A stretch of 64,000 nt of DNA from Aedes albopictus (Eukaryota > Arthropoda > Insecta > Diptera > Culicidae), in contig NC_085137.1 in NCBI RefSeq assembly GCF_035046485.1, positions 374,790,706 to 374,854,705 on the forward strand. Direction: 5' to 3'. The translations under genes and the position numbers were made by a program. Shown piece by piece: positions 30,540 through 42,180 of this stretch. The notes beneath the pieces were generated by a model. It had not been told where the DNA came from. It did not search any database and saw only the letters and a list, made by a program, of their open reading frames with translations. Each line of letters starts with the position of its first letter. Position 1 is the first letter of the stretch.

Positions 30540-31330
30540 TTCGAATCTGCGGCCCGTTCAGGTGACGCAAACCGCGATATCATCAATCACCGCGGAGAGA
30601 GATGAAGCCATGTGCGAAAGCTAGATACCAAGGTGCCTGCTAACATCTCTCTTCCCATGGCACGGCCCATCCGCCGCACACCGACTCGTGACAAGGGGGC
30701 GAAACGACGTTTATGATTCATAATCGCACTCTCTTGGAGCGATGAAGCTTGTTTTTGCTTATCTCCTTTCTTCGTTCAATTTGGTGCTTGATTGCATGCC
30801 GGGTTCGCGTTTTTTGGCGGACTTTAATTTTGTTTCTTCTGTTTCTCCCTGGAAGGTTCACCACAGAAGAGTGAATGAGGAACTAAGGAAGAGATTCCGT
30901 CATCGAACAAAACAAAAAAAAAACGACACCGAAGATTACACCAGCGATAATTCGTAACGCAACGCTCTGTCTGAGGTAACTTCGGAACAGCTTGTCTAGC
31001 CTCCCGTCCCGTGCCGATGAAATAAGAAAGGCAAATTGTTAATTGAGATGACCGGCCACCACAGCTGAATGACGGTGTGAAAAACTGGAGCTGGTAACTG
31101 CCCTACCTTACTGAATGGAGTGAACACGGGCAGCCAGAGAGATGCGACCTTTATTCTGAATGGGAAGCGAAAGTGGTACGTGTGATTGTTTCTTGAGAGC
31201 TTTTTCCGTGAAAGAATTATTTAGTGATGTAATTGTTTCCGGTGGACAAATATTCCGCCTTTAAATGCGGTCAAGAGACAATGGATGGTTAACGCTGTGG
31301 ATGTTTACTATTGCGTAAGTACACAGAAAT
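30540..31330. other. Unique GC-richer island, possibly regulatory
   Basis: No repeat signature; CpG-containing words and purine-rich tracts. One 71-codon frame at 30742-30957 starts MKLVFAYLLSSFNLVLDC, which looks like a signal peptide, but its remainder is basic and acidic without motif. I would not call it a gene. It may be an intronic control region or an alternative first exon. Confidence 0.3.
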
Positions 31331-32400
31331 ATGTGCATCTTCTGGATTTCAATAATCAGAGACTTGGAATTTCAATTTTGAAACCTGATAAAATAAACTA
31401 AATACCGGTCTGTTTAATGATCTCTTTGGTTGGTGTTTGCTTGGGTTTAATGTTCAACAAGAATATATCTTACAGACGAGCTTGGTGGTCTTATTACTAG
31501 ACTATAAGGAGTGTATTGTAAAGTTTACAAATGTTTATAACAGTATAACAAATAATTTGATTCGAAATTTCATGAATTGTATTATTGAACATACTGTATA
31601 AACCCTTGAAAAAATATATGCCAGAGTTTAATTTTTAATAATCAACATTTAACCAAGACTTTAATGAAAAAAAATGAACCCGTAATTTTAAAAATTTTGC
31701 ACATCTTTTGAAAAATAAAAAAAAAAGTGCTTTAGACAGAGTGTCAAAGTATGAACTAAAAATAGTGGCTTTTAGGGATGGACCATTTTTCTATATGTTG
31801 AAGATTTTTCTATTCAAAAAAATATTAATAAAATTTTTTCCCTAAATCTCAACTTGGTCTGAGACGTCTCCCCCTCTGTAATGGGGAAATCCAATACAAA
31901 AGATTTTTCAGGGTATTTCTCTCTGGAGGTGTATGTAAAAAAACGCAGTATGACGTTTGCCGAGACAACTAGTAACTAATAAAAATATGTTAGGGTCCGG
32001 TGCTATGTTCTTTTACGGCTTTTAGCCCGAACGCCAGTATCCCGAAAGTCTTTACCCCGATTAATTCAGCAGATCGCCCTAAAAGTGAACAACTTATTAA
32101 AAGTTGATGAAAATTAATCAGTTAGAAAAGGCAAATCCTTGGGGTAATCAGTAACTAAGTAAGGCAAATGCAATGCATTTTAGAAAACTGTGACGAAACG
32201 AGAGGTTGCAATTGCAGATTCAAACAATTTGCTTGATATTCAGTCTACGCCCAGGCCGAAGACTATGTACGTGTATATTCAATTATTGATCCTAGAGAGC
32301 TCAGCATGCTTGTCTAACAGGACTATCTTTAAACTATCGTGTTCTTTTAAAATACGCTTGCACAATTGTTGTTGGCACTGACCACAAATAATATTTTAAT
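31331..32400. other. AT-rich, no gene recognised
   Basis: No coding or terminal-repeat signal that holds up. Confidence 0.4.
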
Positions 32401-33240
32401 CATTGATTTTCCCTTCTTTTTATCTTGACTATTCTTTGGAGCTATGTCGCTGTAAAATTCTGTTGCAATATAGCTGTTGAAGTTTTTATTTAAGAATTCC
32501 CCTTTTTTTAAGCTTCAGCTGTTCTTTCGAAGCCATAGTTATTGAAAGCAATAAGTATTTTAAACTGATAATACCCCTTCTTTTAAAACGTTGGCTGTTC
32601 TTCAAGTAATCAATCTTATATTATCCACAAAGCTTGTTTTCATCATAACTCATTTTGTACCAAATACTTGCCCCAGACCTTGTCAACTGCTTAGCTTTCT
32701 GATGACTGAGGATATCCGAAAAGAAAGTCATTAGAATAAATGCTAAGTTGTCTTCAAGAAATTTGGGATAAATTGAGTTGTTTTTAGCATAACTGAAGAT
32801 TCGAATGTGATGACTTTCCCTACCAAGTTATCACATTCTTCAAGACAGGCTGCTTGAGCTACTTGAATACACTTATATACACGATCACGAACTGGCAGCC
32901 AAACTGCAAGAATTCTCCACTTCTTCTAATATTTGCCTTCTTTAAAAAATAGGCTGTTCTTTCGAGTTTGCAGTGTCCAACCGGGTACTGTAGCAGAGTT
33001 GTTTGGCGGCTAAACTGTTAATTTCTCCATGAAATTCCCTCCTTCTTTTCGTCAGAGACTACTTTTTCGAGTTCGAATGTAGTTGCAGACGAACTACTAA
33101 CTCCATGGGAGATAAGTCCTTCTTTGAATAATAAGCTGTTCTGTCAAGTTAAGAGTTACACCAAACTAGCAACTATATCAGATATTTCCCTTTCATTAGA
33201 GAATAAACTGTTCTTTCGAAGCCTGCTATTCGAACGATCT
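32401..33240 (+). repeat. Decayed tandem repeat with CTTCTTT...GGCTGTTCTTTCGA units
   Basis: At least seven spaced copies of CCTTCTTT followed by an AA-rich gap and CTGTTCTTTCGAG occur near 32408, 32496, 32573, 32935, 33050, 33117 and 33186. Spacing is 70-115 bp, apart from a break at 32620-32930. Confidence 0.55.
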
Positions 33241-33411
33241 ATCATTTATTCGACATAATGACAAATCCTATTATCTTGATTGAGTCTGCCAGTAAGCATT
33301 GACAGTGGCCCTACTATAAAGAATTGTGTATTTTATCACTAGTCTCTGGGATAGTCGCGCTCTTTGCTAACGCACGTTTTTATTCTCACATAATGTGTGT
33401 CACATTCACTT

Positions 33412-33610
33412 TATTTTCTTCTTCTTCTTCTTCTTTGTGGCTCTACGTTCCCACTGGGGCTTAGCCTGCCTCGCTTCAACTTAGTGTTCTTCGAGCACTC
33501 CCACAGTTATTAATTGAAGGGGCTTTCTTTGCCTGCTATTGCATAAATTTGTATATTGTGAGACAAGTACAATAAAACACTATGCCCAGGGAGTCGAGAA
33601 ATCCCTACAT
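33412..33610 (-). mobile_element. Feilai-like SINE, 5'-truncated, minus strand
   Basis: On the minus strand it reads GGCATAGTGTTTTATTGTAC, CTCACAATATACAAATTTAT, AACACTAAGTTGAAGCGAGG and ends in an AAGAAGAAGAAG tail. It matches the body of the fuller copy at 45489-45748. The tRNA-like head is missing. Confidence 0.75.
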
Positions 33611-34254
33611 TTTTTAAGAATTCCAAAATAAAAACTATCAAATTTCGAATAATATCCAACACAATCATTTTGTATGGTGACCTGCATTATATATCGACTT
33701 GTAAATCATGAATTTGATCGTTTTCAGAAGTGTTGGCATATTAATTTTACATGCATCTTATATAAGTAAGTTATAATATTGAAATTGTTTCCAAATTGAG
33801 ATTTGTTTTAGTTATTTTCATCGGAAGCATTTTAAAAGATTCCAATAAAAGTATCACGACGAGTGCAGGTTGGAAATTTACGAAAAACAAAGTTTTTAAC
33901 AGAAAAAAAATGCAGCAAATTATCAAAAAACACATGTTTTGATGAAATATGATAGTTTAACTTGTATAAATCACAGCGTTTACTACAATTACATCTTCTT
34001 ATAGCTCCCAATATCTGCTAGACTGTATTCTGGCTGAAATAACATACATTGGTGCCTCACATTTTGAGAAATGGCGCAAAAGTATTCAAATTTCTAATTT
34101 AGACGTTCTTTTCAAATATATCATGTTAAAAATTAATGTTGAACCACATTAGACTCATTTATAATATATTTCTTCAGATTGAATGAAATAAGCCAATTTT
34201 TTGACCATGTCATGCATTTTTGTATTAGCAATTATTATATTTTTGAAATACAGG
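33611..34254. other. AT-rich, no gene recognised
   Basis: Nothing supported. Confidence 0.4.
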
Positions 34255-34256
34255 TA

Positions 34257-34699
34257 TTCTTCGATATAACGTACCCTCGATATAGCGAATTCGATATAAC
34301 GTACATTTTGCTTCGATATAACGTACAACATTGAACATTTTAATTTTTCCCAGGAATAACCCTCAGATAAGCAACGAAACCACTCAAACCAATGTTTTCT
34401 TGCAGTATTAACCTTGTTACCTGGAATTAGCGCAATTTGGGGAAAAATTTAGTGTACGTTATATCGAAGCAAAATGTACGTTATATCGAAGCACAAAAAA
34501 CGAAATAACTTTTTCGTGAAAACTCATGTTTTTCATTATTGCTTTTGTGAATTTCACCGAAATCATTATTTGGAATTAATTTCACGTCGATATTAGCATA
34601 ATTAGCATAAAAAATATTATTTTTTTCTCTGCTTCGATATAACGTACACATCGATATAACGTACAAAGAGAAAACTTTTTTGTACGTTATATCGAAGAG
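34257..34699. mobile_element. MITE with iterated TTCGATATAACGTAC motif, TA target
   Basis: The ends read TTCTTCGATATAACGTAC and its complement with CTCTTCGATATAACGTAC; TA flanks at 34255-34256 and 34700-34701. The TCGATATAACGTAC word or its complement occurs about nine times, in clusters at 34258-34325, 34453-34493 and 34631-34697. No coding capacity. The repeats may be transposase-binding sites. Confidence 0.8.
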
Positions 34700-34744
34700 T
34701 ACCTTTATTTCTTTGAATTTTACAAATAAATAAACTTTTAAGAT

Positions 34745-34823
34745 GTAATCAGTTTCGAAATACGCGTATCTGTCAAAGGAAAAGCAAAATAGGGCGGAAT
34801 TAAAAGGTACGAAACTGATTACA
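34745..34823. repeat. Short inverted repeat GTAATCAGTTTCG
   Basis: GTAATCAGTTTCG faces CGAAACTGATTAC about 50 bp apart. Possibly a very small MITE remnant. Confidence 0.5.
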
Positions 34824-35803
34824 CTCATTCGAAGAGGGTATTTTACTTAGAGGGTTCGAAAAGTCGATATAAAGAAAATTAACTTTTAAGGTCAATTATC
34901 TTGCTCACACGTCATAAACTAAATGCCTTGGCGTATATCCTCGAAATACACTCACGAAATTACAAAAAATGCTGATATCTAGACCTGAATTAAGTGTGAA
35001 GGGAAACGGTTTTCTTCCAATTTGTTTTGATTCGTTGATTGTTTTTTCGGAACATTTAGTTCTAAACACTTTTCATACTTATAATGTCGAGGAAAATATG
35101 AAAAATTCCATATTTTCAAAATTTAATTAAACGCTTAAAATGAAAAGCACTTTTTTTGTGTTTTCACCACTGAAAGATAAGAATAAGATCCCATTTTCTT
35201 CCTACTCAGAACAAAAGAATGAAGCACTGTTTGTTTTGTTTCTTGTTTTTGTATTTTTTCCTTTTTTTGGTAGAAGTGAGCACGCACGATAACACCGTTC
35301 TCTTTTTTCAATTGGTGCCGCAACCGCTTCGTTTCCGCATAGGGAGAATATGGGACTATGGGAGTGTAACATTAAAAAGGGCACGGTGACCCTATAAAAA
35401 GTTGGCGAAGTAAAAACTTTTTTCAGGTGTAACCCGGACTTGAAAAAAAAAAACAATATATCTGAATCCATAAGAGATAAAAATATGGTTTCTTCAGAAA
35501 ACTTGTTTAGAATTATGTGTTTTTCAACCGTGTGAAACCCCTTGTTGTTCCTGTGACCTGTGTCCTGCGAACGACGTGTTTGATCGCCTTCCAGGTAGCA
35601 ATTGTTCTTCCTCTACAAGTGGTTGAGGAAGCGGTGCCTGCCCTGTATGATAGGCATACAGTTTCAAACAATAAACAAATCGCTTTCGCTCTTCGTACAT
35701 ATGTACAACAGAGATGGTTATATTAGCGGTTTAGAGGAAGATGATATAGATAAATGAGATTAGAATTGAACCTTATGACAACTAAGTTGCCGGGTCAGTA
35801 ATT
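34824..35803. other. No gene recognised
   Basis: AT-rich, with homopolymer runs and frames rich in Lys and Phe that look random. Confidence 0.4.
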
Positions 35804-35874
35804 GGCTCGGTAGCTTAGTTGGTAAAGCACTTGTCTAGCGAATAAGGGTCATGAGTTCAAATCTCACCTGAGCT
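35804..35874 (+). tRNA. tRNA-like sequence, anticodon AGC (Ala), gene or SINE head uncertain
   Basis: A 71-base cloverleaf can be drawn. The acceptor stem GGCTCGG/CTGAGCT pairs at all seven positions with G-U wobbles. The D arm GCTT/AAGC is perfect. The anticodon arm CTTGT/ATAAG holds the loop CTAGCGA with AGC at 35837-35839. The T arm ATGAG/CTCAC has one mismatch around TTCAAAT. Six Ts at 35880-35885 form a polymerase III terminator. The sequence differs from usual animal tRNA-Ala (GGGG-type acceptor), so a tRNA-derived repeat or pseudogene is a real alternative. No intron. Confidence 0.45.
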
Positions 35875-35879
35875 GAGGA

Positions 35880-35885
35880 TTTTTT
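35880..35885 (+). terminator. Polymerase III T-run
   Basis: TTTTTT five bases after the end of the tRNA-like sequence. Confidence 0.5.
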
Positions 35886-36769
35886 CCCAATTTAACCAAT
35901 AATTTACCCATCTGTACATATGTACGTTGAGTAATTTGAAATTCATAATTGACCACACGAATTGGTATTACCGAAAATTTGCACTTTGAGTGAGACATTA
36001 AAGACTTTTTTAAGCAATCCTAGGATAAATTTGTGAAGAGAAATTGTGAAGTAACCACTAAAGGAATTTCTGAAAGAATATTTGGAACATTGATGATTCA
36101 AACAACAAACTACAACGACGTTCATTTCATTCATGCGCGTCCATCTGCTGTGGCTCGGCAGGTGAGCAAGACACTGCCAGCGTGCGTCAGTTCTAGTGGC
36201 ACAGTATGCAAAAAAGTGCTTATCTTCACTGTTGAAAATTTGTGATCTGAACTGGGAGTGTTCAAATTGAAATCAAAAGTAAACGATAAGAGCTAAAAGT
36301 TTGCTGCCAAAGAACGAATTGTAGAGCGGAACAGGAGCCACAACTTTGCCTAAGAGAGAATTTAAATTTATTTCGCATTTTTTCAAAGATAATGTACTAC
36401 GTAAGCCGAAAAAAGGGAATTAAAAATGGCTTTACATATTTACAATATTATAAAATTTTCCTCATTTTGCCGCACTTCAACATATATAATACCTTTCCAA
36501 AATCGTTTTTTTTTCATACACATGTAGAGGAAGGATTAAGGTATCTTTTATTTTTTTTCCTAGTGGAAACGAAAGTTTGAATGAAATTAAAAAAAAAATG
36601 GTTTGAATAATATTTTTCAAGAGGAAAAAAAACAATAGATACCTTGATACCTTGATCGACTTTGAAAATATTACTCCTTTATTTATTAAATAAAACAAAA
36701 ACCAAAAAAATGATTAAAAACTTCCAGTTTCGTGGGCGTTTTTGAATAGGATTGCTCAAATTTCAATGA
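35886..36769. other. No gene recognised
   Basis: AT-rich DNA with short random frames. Confidence 0.4.
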
Positions 36770-36960
36770 TTAGATAGATTTTCTGAAGGAATTCTAAAGG
36801 AATCTGTTTGGAAACTCTGGAAATTTTTTGAAGAAATTTACGAAGGAATTTGCGAAGCAATCTATGCATGATTTTCATAAAGATCCATAGGAAACGCATT
36901 TGAAGGAATCTGCGGAAGATTTTCAATGAGCAATTTCTAGAAGACTTTCTAAGGGTTGAT
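36770..36960 (+). repeat. 12 bp minisatellite, block 4 (degenerate)
   Basis: TTCTGAAGGAATTC and GGAATCTG words at irregular 12-15 bp spacing. Confidence 0.6.
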
Positions 36961-37699
36961 TTCTTCACCTCGGCTTAACCGGTAAGCCAGGCTTACCCAT
37001 ATAGTTAAACCAGGTTTAACGCCTTATTAGAATCCCAAAATGGCGGCCGACTTTGGCACCTACTCATGATTTCGATCACACAAATCCTTCCGTAATCAAA
37101 ACTACCGCATGACCTTCTCATTTCAAGCGTATAACAAGCGAGCAAGAACAGAATAGTGAAATGCACTGTTGTTTGAAGCTTGCTTCTTGAGATTTGTGCG
37201 TCTGAAGTTCTGATGCGGGATTTCAAGAAGTTTGTCCTTTGTGAAGAAATCGTCCCTGAAGGTATCCAATATCCATCCAGGTCCCAATTCTGAAAGCAAT
37301 CCAACTGCTAAATTAATTCTTGGAGAAATTTCTGCAGGAATCTTCAGTAGATTTTCTAAAAGAACCTCTTGAAAATTGGGTTCCTTAGGGGTATCCAGAT
37401 TATTTCATAATCAGAATCTACATCCAAAAATTAGTCGAAATCCAAAATTTCATCATTTTTGATGCCCAGGAACTATTATTTTGAAAATTTAAAGTTTGTA
37501 TGGGAAAAATTTTTTTGTTCAGGAAAAACTGTAATTTTATCGATTGAACTGTTATTCTATCTACGGAAATTAAAACTGTTTTGTTTATTTTACCATCAAA
37601 ACAAAGGAATTGGAACGCAATAAAATCACGTTATACTCAGAAAAATGATCTCTTCCAATTAGGCTATAGAAAACAGCAATATTTTATTCACAAAACAAC

Positions 37700-38041
37700 C
37701 CAATTGCTACAGAAACTCATATAAAGGAAAAGGAAACTTAAAAAAAATCTTAAAGAAACTGGAGAAAAATGCTGAAAGAAATCTATAGAAAAAAAAGTTA
37801 TAAAATAATTCCTGGAAGAGTGCCTAAAGGAATACCAGGAGGAATTTCTAAAGAGCCGAGAGATTATTTTAGGAAGAACTGGAAAAACTTCTTAAGGCAT
37901 TTGAATTTAAAATATTTTTAGAGGAATCACTGGAGGAATTGAGGAAGGGATCTCTGGGAGATTTTCTTGACAAAAAAAATAAAAAAGTCTTGAGGAATCT
38001 ATGGAAGATTTCGTATCTCTCAGATAAATTTCTGGAGGAAT
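37700..38041 (+). repeat. 12 bp minisatellite, block 5, left flank of the LOA element
   Basis: Words such as GGAATACCAGGAGGAATTTC and TTTCTGGAGGAATC. The same repeat continues on the other side of the LOA-type element (43141-43790), so the element inserted into the array. Confidence 0.65.
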
Positions 38042-38131
38042 CTTTTTTTTTTTTCCTGTTGGGTACATTTTCCACTGCGACCAGTTTTTTTATCTATTGT
38101 GGACGGCCCCGTTTTAATGTTTTTGCCCATA

Positions 38132-40957
38132 TCAGTGTGTCATATCACTATGAGTTTGAGTGATTTCCACTTGCTGACGGTAGGCATTATCCCAGTACGG
38201 TATAACAGATCGAATGAAATGTATTACCTTTCTAGGAGAAGTCATCCATACATCTGATGGTTTTATAAAACCTTTATCGAAAAATGTGCATCTTTGTTGG
38301 AAAAGTGCTTCACAGGTACATAACAAATGTTCAGAATCCTCCTTGTCCCTATTACAGAAACGACAGGTATCATCTTCGAGCATACATAGTTGTTTCAAAT
38401 GGTATTTACTTGCACAGTGCCCTGTTATAAGCCCACAAAAAGTATTCAAGTCTCTTTTTGACAGGCTGAGAAGTTTTTGAGTTATAATTTTGTTAGGTAC
38501 TATAAATCGTTTCGATTGTCGTGCTGTTGTCGTTTTTTGCCAGGTATCATCAATCATCTTCTTTTCCCAGTTCTTTAATTCCATTTTGAAGGTACATTCT
38601 GCGGCCCCACAAAATGGCTCTGGACCTAGGAAAGAAGTTGATGACCCAAGTCTTGCTAAACAGTCTGCTTTTTCATTACCTTCAATTCCACAGTGCCCAG
38701 GTACCCAGAAAAGGTTTACTGAACATTTTTTAGATACCTTCTGTAGTAATTGAACGCATTCCCAAACTAATTTAGAAGTACACGTAAAAGATTTTAACGC
38801 TTTTAATGCAGCTTGACTATCAGAAAAGATACATATGTTTGCATTTCTATAGTTACGTTTTAAACAAATATAGGCACATTCAATAATCGCCTGTATTTCT
38901 GCTTGAAATACAGTTGGCCATCTGCCCATAGATATTGATAAACTATTTCCAGGGCCACTGACACCAGCTCCAACATTGTCACCCATTTTAGAGCCATCTG
39001 TAAAGAAACTTACTGAACCTGAACGAATATTAGGCCCCCCTGATTCCCATTCAACACGATTCGGAAAAGTCACATCGAATAGTCGTTCAAAGTTATACTG
39101 CCTCTCCATCCAGTCTTCATGTGTAACTAGAGTATTGATTTTAAAACTTTTCAAAATACTAAGATGACCCCTAAGATCTCCAGCAAACAAATTTTGTGTT
39201 CTTTTCAATCTTAGTGCGTTTTTCTCAGCTTCAAACTGTACGAACAAATGTAGCGGTAGAATATGTAGCATTGCGTCCAATGCTTTTGTAGGCGTACTAC
39301 GAATAGCTCCTGTGATAGAAGTTGTAGCAAGTCTTTGTAGTTTTTCCAACTTTTTTTGGATGTACTTAACTTTAGTTTTCGGCCACCAAATCAAAGCTGC
39401 ATATGTTATTCTGTGCCTTACAATAGCCGTGTAGATCCAATGGATCATTTTTGGCTTAAGTACCCATTTATTTCCAAAAGTTTTCTTGCTTACCCATAAT
39501 GCGTTCATAGCCTTATTTAATATTTGATCAATGTGCGAGTTCCAATTTAGTTTGTTGTCAAGAATTACTCCCAAATATTTAACCTTTAGACAGAGCGAAA
39601 TTTTTGATCCATCCAAGTAAATATCTGGTATTTTGTACTTCCTTCTTCGTGTAAACGGAATGATAGCAGTTTTAAGAGGGTTTACTGGTAACCCCGCATT
39701 TTTACACCACGCTGAAGTCAATTTTAGAGCATACTGCAGTCTGTCTCTAATTACTTGTTCAAATTTACTACGTACTATAATGACTATATCATCTGCAAAT
39801 CCGATTATTTCAAATCCTTGAGCTTCAAGATTCGATATTAGTTCGTCAACTAGTAACGACCACAATAAAGGTGAAAGAACACCTCCCTGTGGACAACCTT
39901 TCACAGTCCTAACCACAGTTGTTGAATTACCATAATTACAAGTTATTTCTCGTTCTTGCAACATTCCAAAAATCCAATTCACTATACACATATCAAATTT
40001 ACGCTTGATCATCGCTTTTTTCATTGAATTATGAGAAGCATTGTCAAAGGCTCCTTCTACATCAAGAAATGCAGCTAACAAGATCTCCTTAGCCTCAAAA
40101 GTTTTCTCAACTTTTGTTACCAGTGTATGGAGTGCTGTTATTGTCGACTTTCCGTGCTGATACGCAAATTGGTTTTTACTCAATGGAAACGTTACTAAAT
40201 ATTTTGATTTGATGTAGTAATCTATGATTTTTTCCATCACTTTCAGCATGATTGACGAAAGACTAATTGGCCTAAAAGATTTTGGATTCTTTTTATCTTT
40301 TTTATTGGCTTTAGGAATGAATACGACACGAATTTGTCGCCAGCTTTTGGGAATATAATTCAACCTTAAACTGGCTTTAAACATTTCAGTTAAACATGGG
40401 ATCAATATGTTTTTGCTTTGCTGAATCATTATTGGACGAATTTCATCTGTGCCCGGTGATTTATATGGTTCAAAGGAATCTATAGCCCATTCAACTCTTG
40501 CTTGAGTAAAAATGCGACTTGCTAGATATTGCATGTCTGTCCTGGTCATTTGTCGCCCAGTACTTTTTGCAATTTCATTAGCTTCCTCAAATATTCTCAA
40601 CCTGGTCATTTCAGGCCCAGTTTGAATATACCGAGAAGTCGCTTCTTCACTTGATACAGGCATCCTGGGAAGTGTACTTGCATCATCAGATTCAAAGTTT
40701 CTGTTGCGTTAGAAGTAAAACAGCCGTTATCGTTCCTAAGAGTACCAAGCCCATTACAATGATCTTTTGATAAAACCTTTTGTAACCTAGCAGCCACCGG
40801 AGTACTTTCAATATTTTCACAGGTGTGCCTCCAGTTTTTGCGTTTAGATTTTCTTATCTCTGAATTATATAAGGTTAGTGCTTTTCTATATTCATCCCAC
40901 TGTAAAGTACGCTTAGCTCGATTAAACATTTTTCGAGCTTGTTTTCTTAAATGTTCT
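38132..40957 (-). pseudogene. LOA-type ORF2: reverse transcriptase, RNase H, zinc motif
   Basis: This makes and inserts the element's cDNA by target-primed reverse transcription. An 843-codon frame (40663-38132) holds the reverse transcriptase: the SPGTDEI box (69-75), AYQHGKST (168-174), LDVEGAFDN with D201, GCPQGGVLSP (257-265) and the catalytic FADD (289-292). RNase H follows, with D556 in FFTDGS, E589, D615 in FSDSQ and D667 near GNEKAD. A C-X2-C-X8-H-X2-C motif (C767, C770, H779, C782) ends it. A preceding 107-codon frame (40929-40606) with FNRAKRTLQWDEY is the linker from the endonuclease. It runs into the main frame with a one-base shift near 40660. All catalytic residues are present, but the frameshift and the MITE break the polyprotein. 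Confidence 0.85.
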
Positions 40958-40958
40958 A

Positions 40959-41209
40959 CACACTTAATTTGAAATGCCGGGATCTCAGCATTTTCTCAAA
41001 CTTTCGCCGAGATCCGCACAGCCGAGCGCTCGGCAAACCACAACATAACCGAGATCTCAGCAACTTTGACAGCTCATTACTGAGGTTCGGCAACTGTTTT
41101 GCTGAGAATCAGCTAACAAATGTAGTTTAAACTGAGATATCAGTTTTTGAGTTTGCTGACTAGTCGGCTGTGCGCGGAAAGCCGAGCCCGTGAATATTTT
41201 TTAAGTGTG
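40959..41209. mobile_element. 251 bp MITE inside ORF2, TA target
   Basis: The ends are CACACTTAAT and the complement of CACACTTAAA; TA flanks at 40957-40958 and 41210-41211. The interior is rich in CCGAGATCTCAGC-like palindromes. Removing it with one TA would join the endonuclease and linker frames without a shift, so the insertion is cleanly defined and younger than the retrotransposon. A partly similar sequence lies at 25625-25720. Confidence 0.9.
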
Positions 41210-41211
41210 TA

Positions 41212-42180
41212 GTCTTGTATTCCACCAAGGGACATCCCTGTCCGTTGATCGTTCCTTTATTGGACAGCTGCTATTGAATGCATGAATGATTCTATTTGTT
41301 ACCTGATTAGAAGTTTTCTCAAGATCCTCACATGTATTGATAGCGTTTTCAAGAAAGCTACCTCCAGCTTCAAGATTCGTGTTGAAAAGTTCCCAGTTTG
41401 TTTTCCTGGGATCTCTGAAAGTTTCTTTAATAATGTCATTTACTTTATATTCAAAAATTATCTGTTTATGATCCGATAGCGAGATTTCATCGGAAACATG
41501 CCAATTATGTATTTTTTCTGAGATTGTGTTACTACAAATAGTTAGATCTAGGACTTCTTGTCTTATGGAGTTTACGAATGTAAAATTATTACCTTGATTA
41601 CAAATATCGATATTATTATGAGTTAAATACTCTAGTAAACACTCACCTCTTATGTTGATATCAGTGCTGTTCCAAACCGAATGATGCGCATTCGCATCGC
41701 ACCCAATAATGAATGCTTTGTTCTTTGCTTTGCAAAAAGTCACGAATGATGAAACTTCCGGGGGAGGCACATCGTCTACATCCCCAGGAAAATATGCAGA
41801 TGCCACGTAGATTTCCGTTTTTCCACGCGTAGTGGGTATTTCTATAGCTACCGCAACGATATCTCGTTTCACAAATTCTGAAATAGGAATTATGTTAGCA
41901 TTCCCATTGACAAGAATAGCAGACCTTGGGAACTGCTCTGTATTATCATATATCAACTTACACGATTTAGTGTTGATACCCAATACTTTTCCATTAACCG
42001 CCCACGGTTCTTGTATAAATGCAATACCCATTTGATTTTGTATAAATCTCCTGCAAAGTACAGCACTGGCACCCTTTGCATGGTGGAGATTTATTTGGAT
42101 GAACTTGATGGTATTTTGTCTATTGAATGTAACGATTTTGTTCTTGATTTTTGGGTACTTTTGGTCGTTCCCCAGAAAAA
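41212..42180 (-). pseudogene. LOA-type ORF2: apurinic-type endonuclease domain
   Basis: This nicks target DNA to prime reverse transcription. The frame is open from about 42180 without an ATG and passes through IQINLHHAKGASAVLCRRFI before the first Met (42031), which begins MGIAFIQEPW. From that Met, the catalytic Glu is in QEP (E8), with GCDANAHHSVW at 110-120 and SDH at 186-188. The frame ends in the MITE just after PWWNTRL. ORF2 overlaps the end of ORF1 by about 60 bases in the +1 frame relative to it. Confidence 0.85.

Noticed and set aside
30742..30957. 71-codon frame with a signal-like start
   Set aside because: Only the first 18 residues look meaningful; no homologue is recognised and no splice or polyadenylation context is clear. 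Noted under the island instead.
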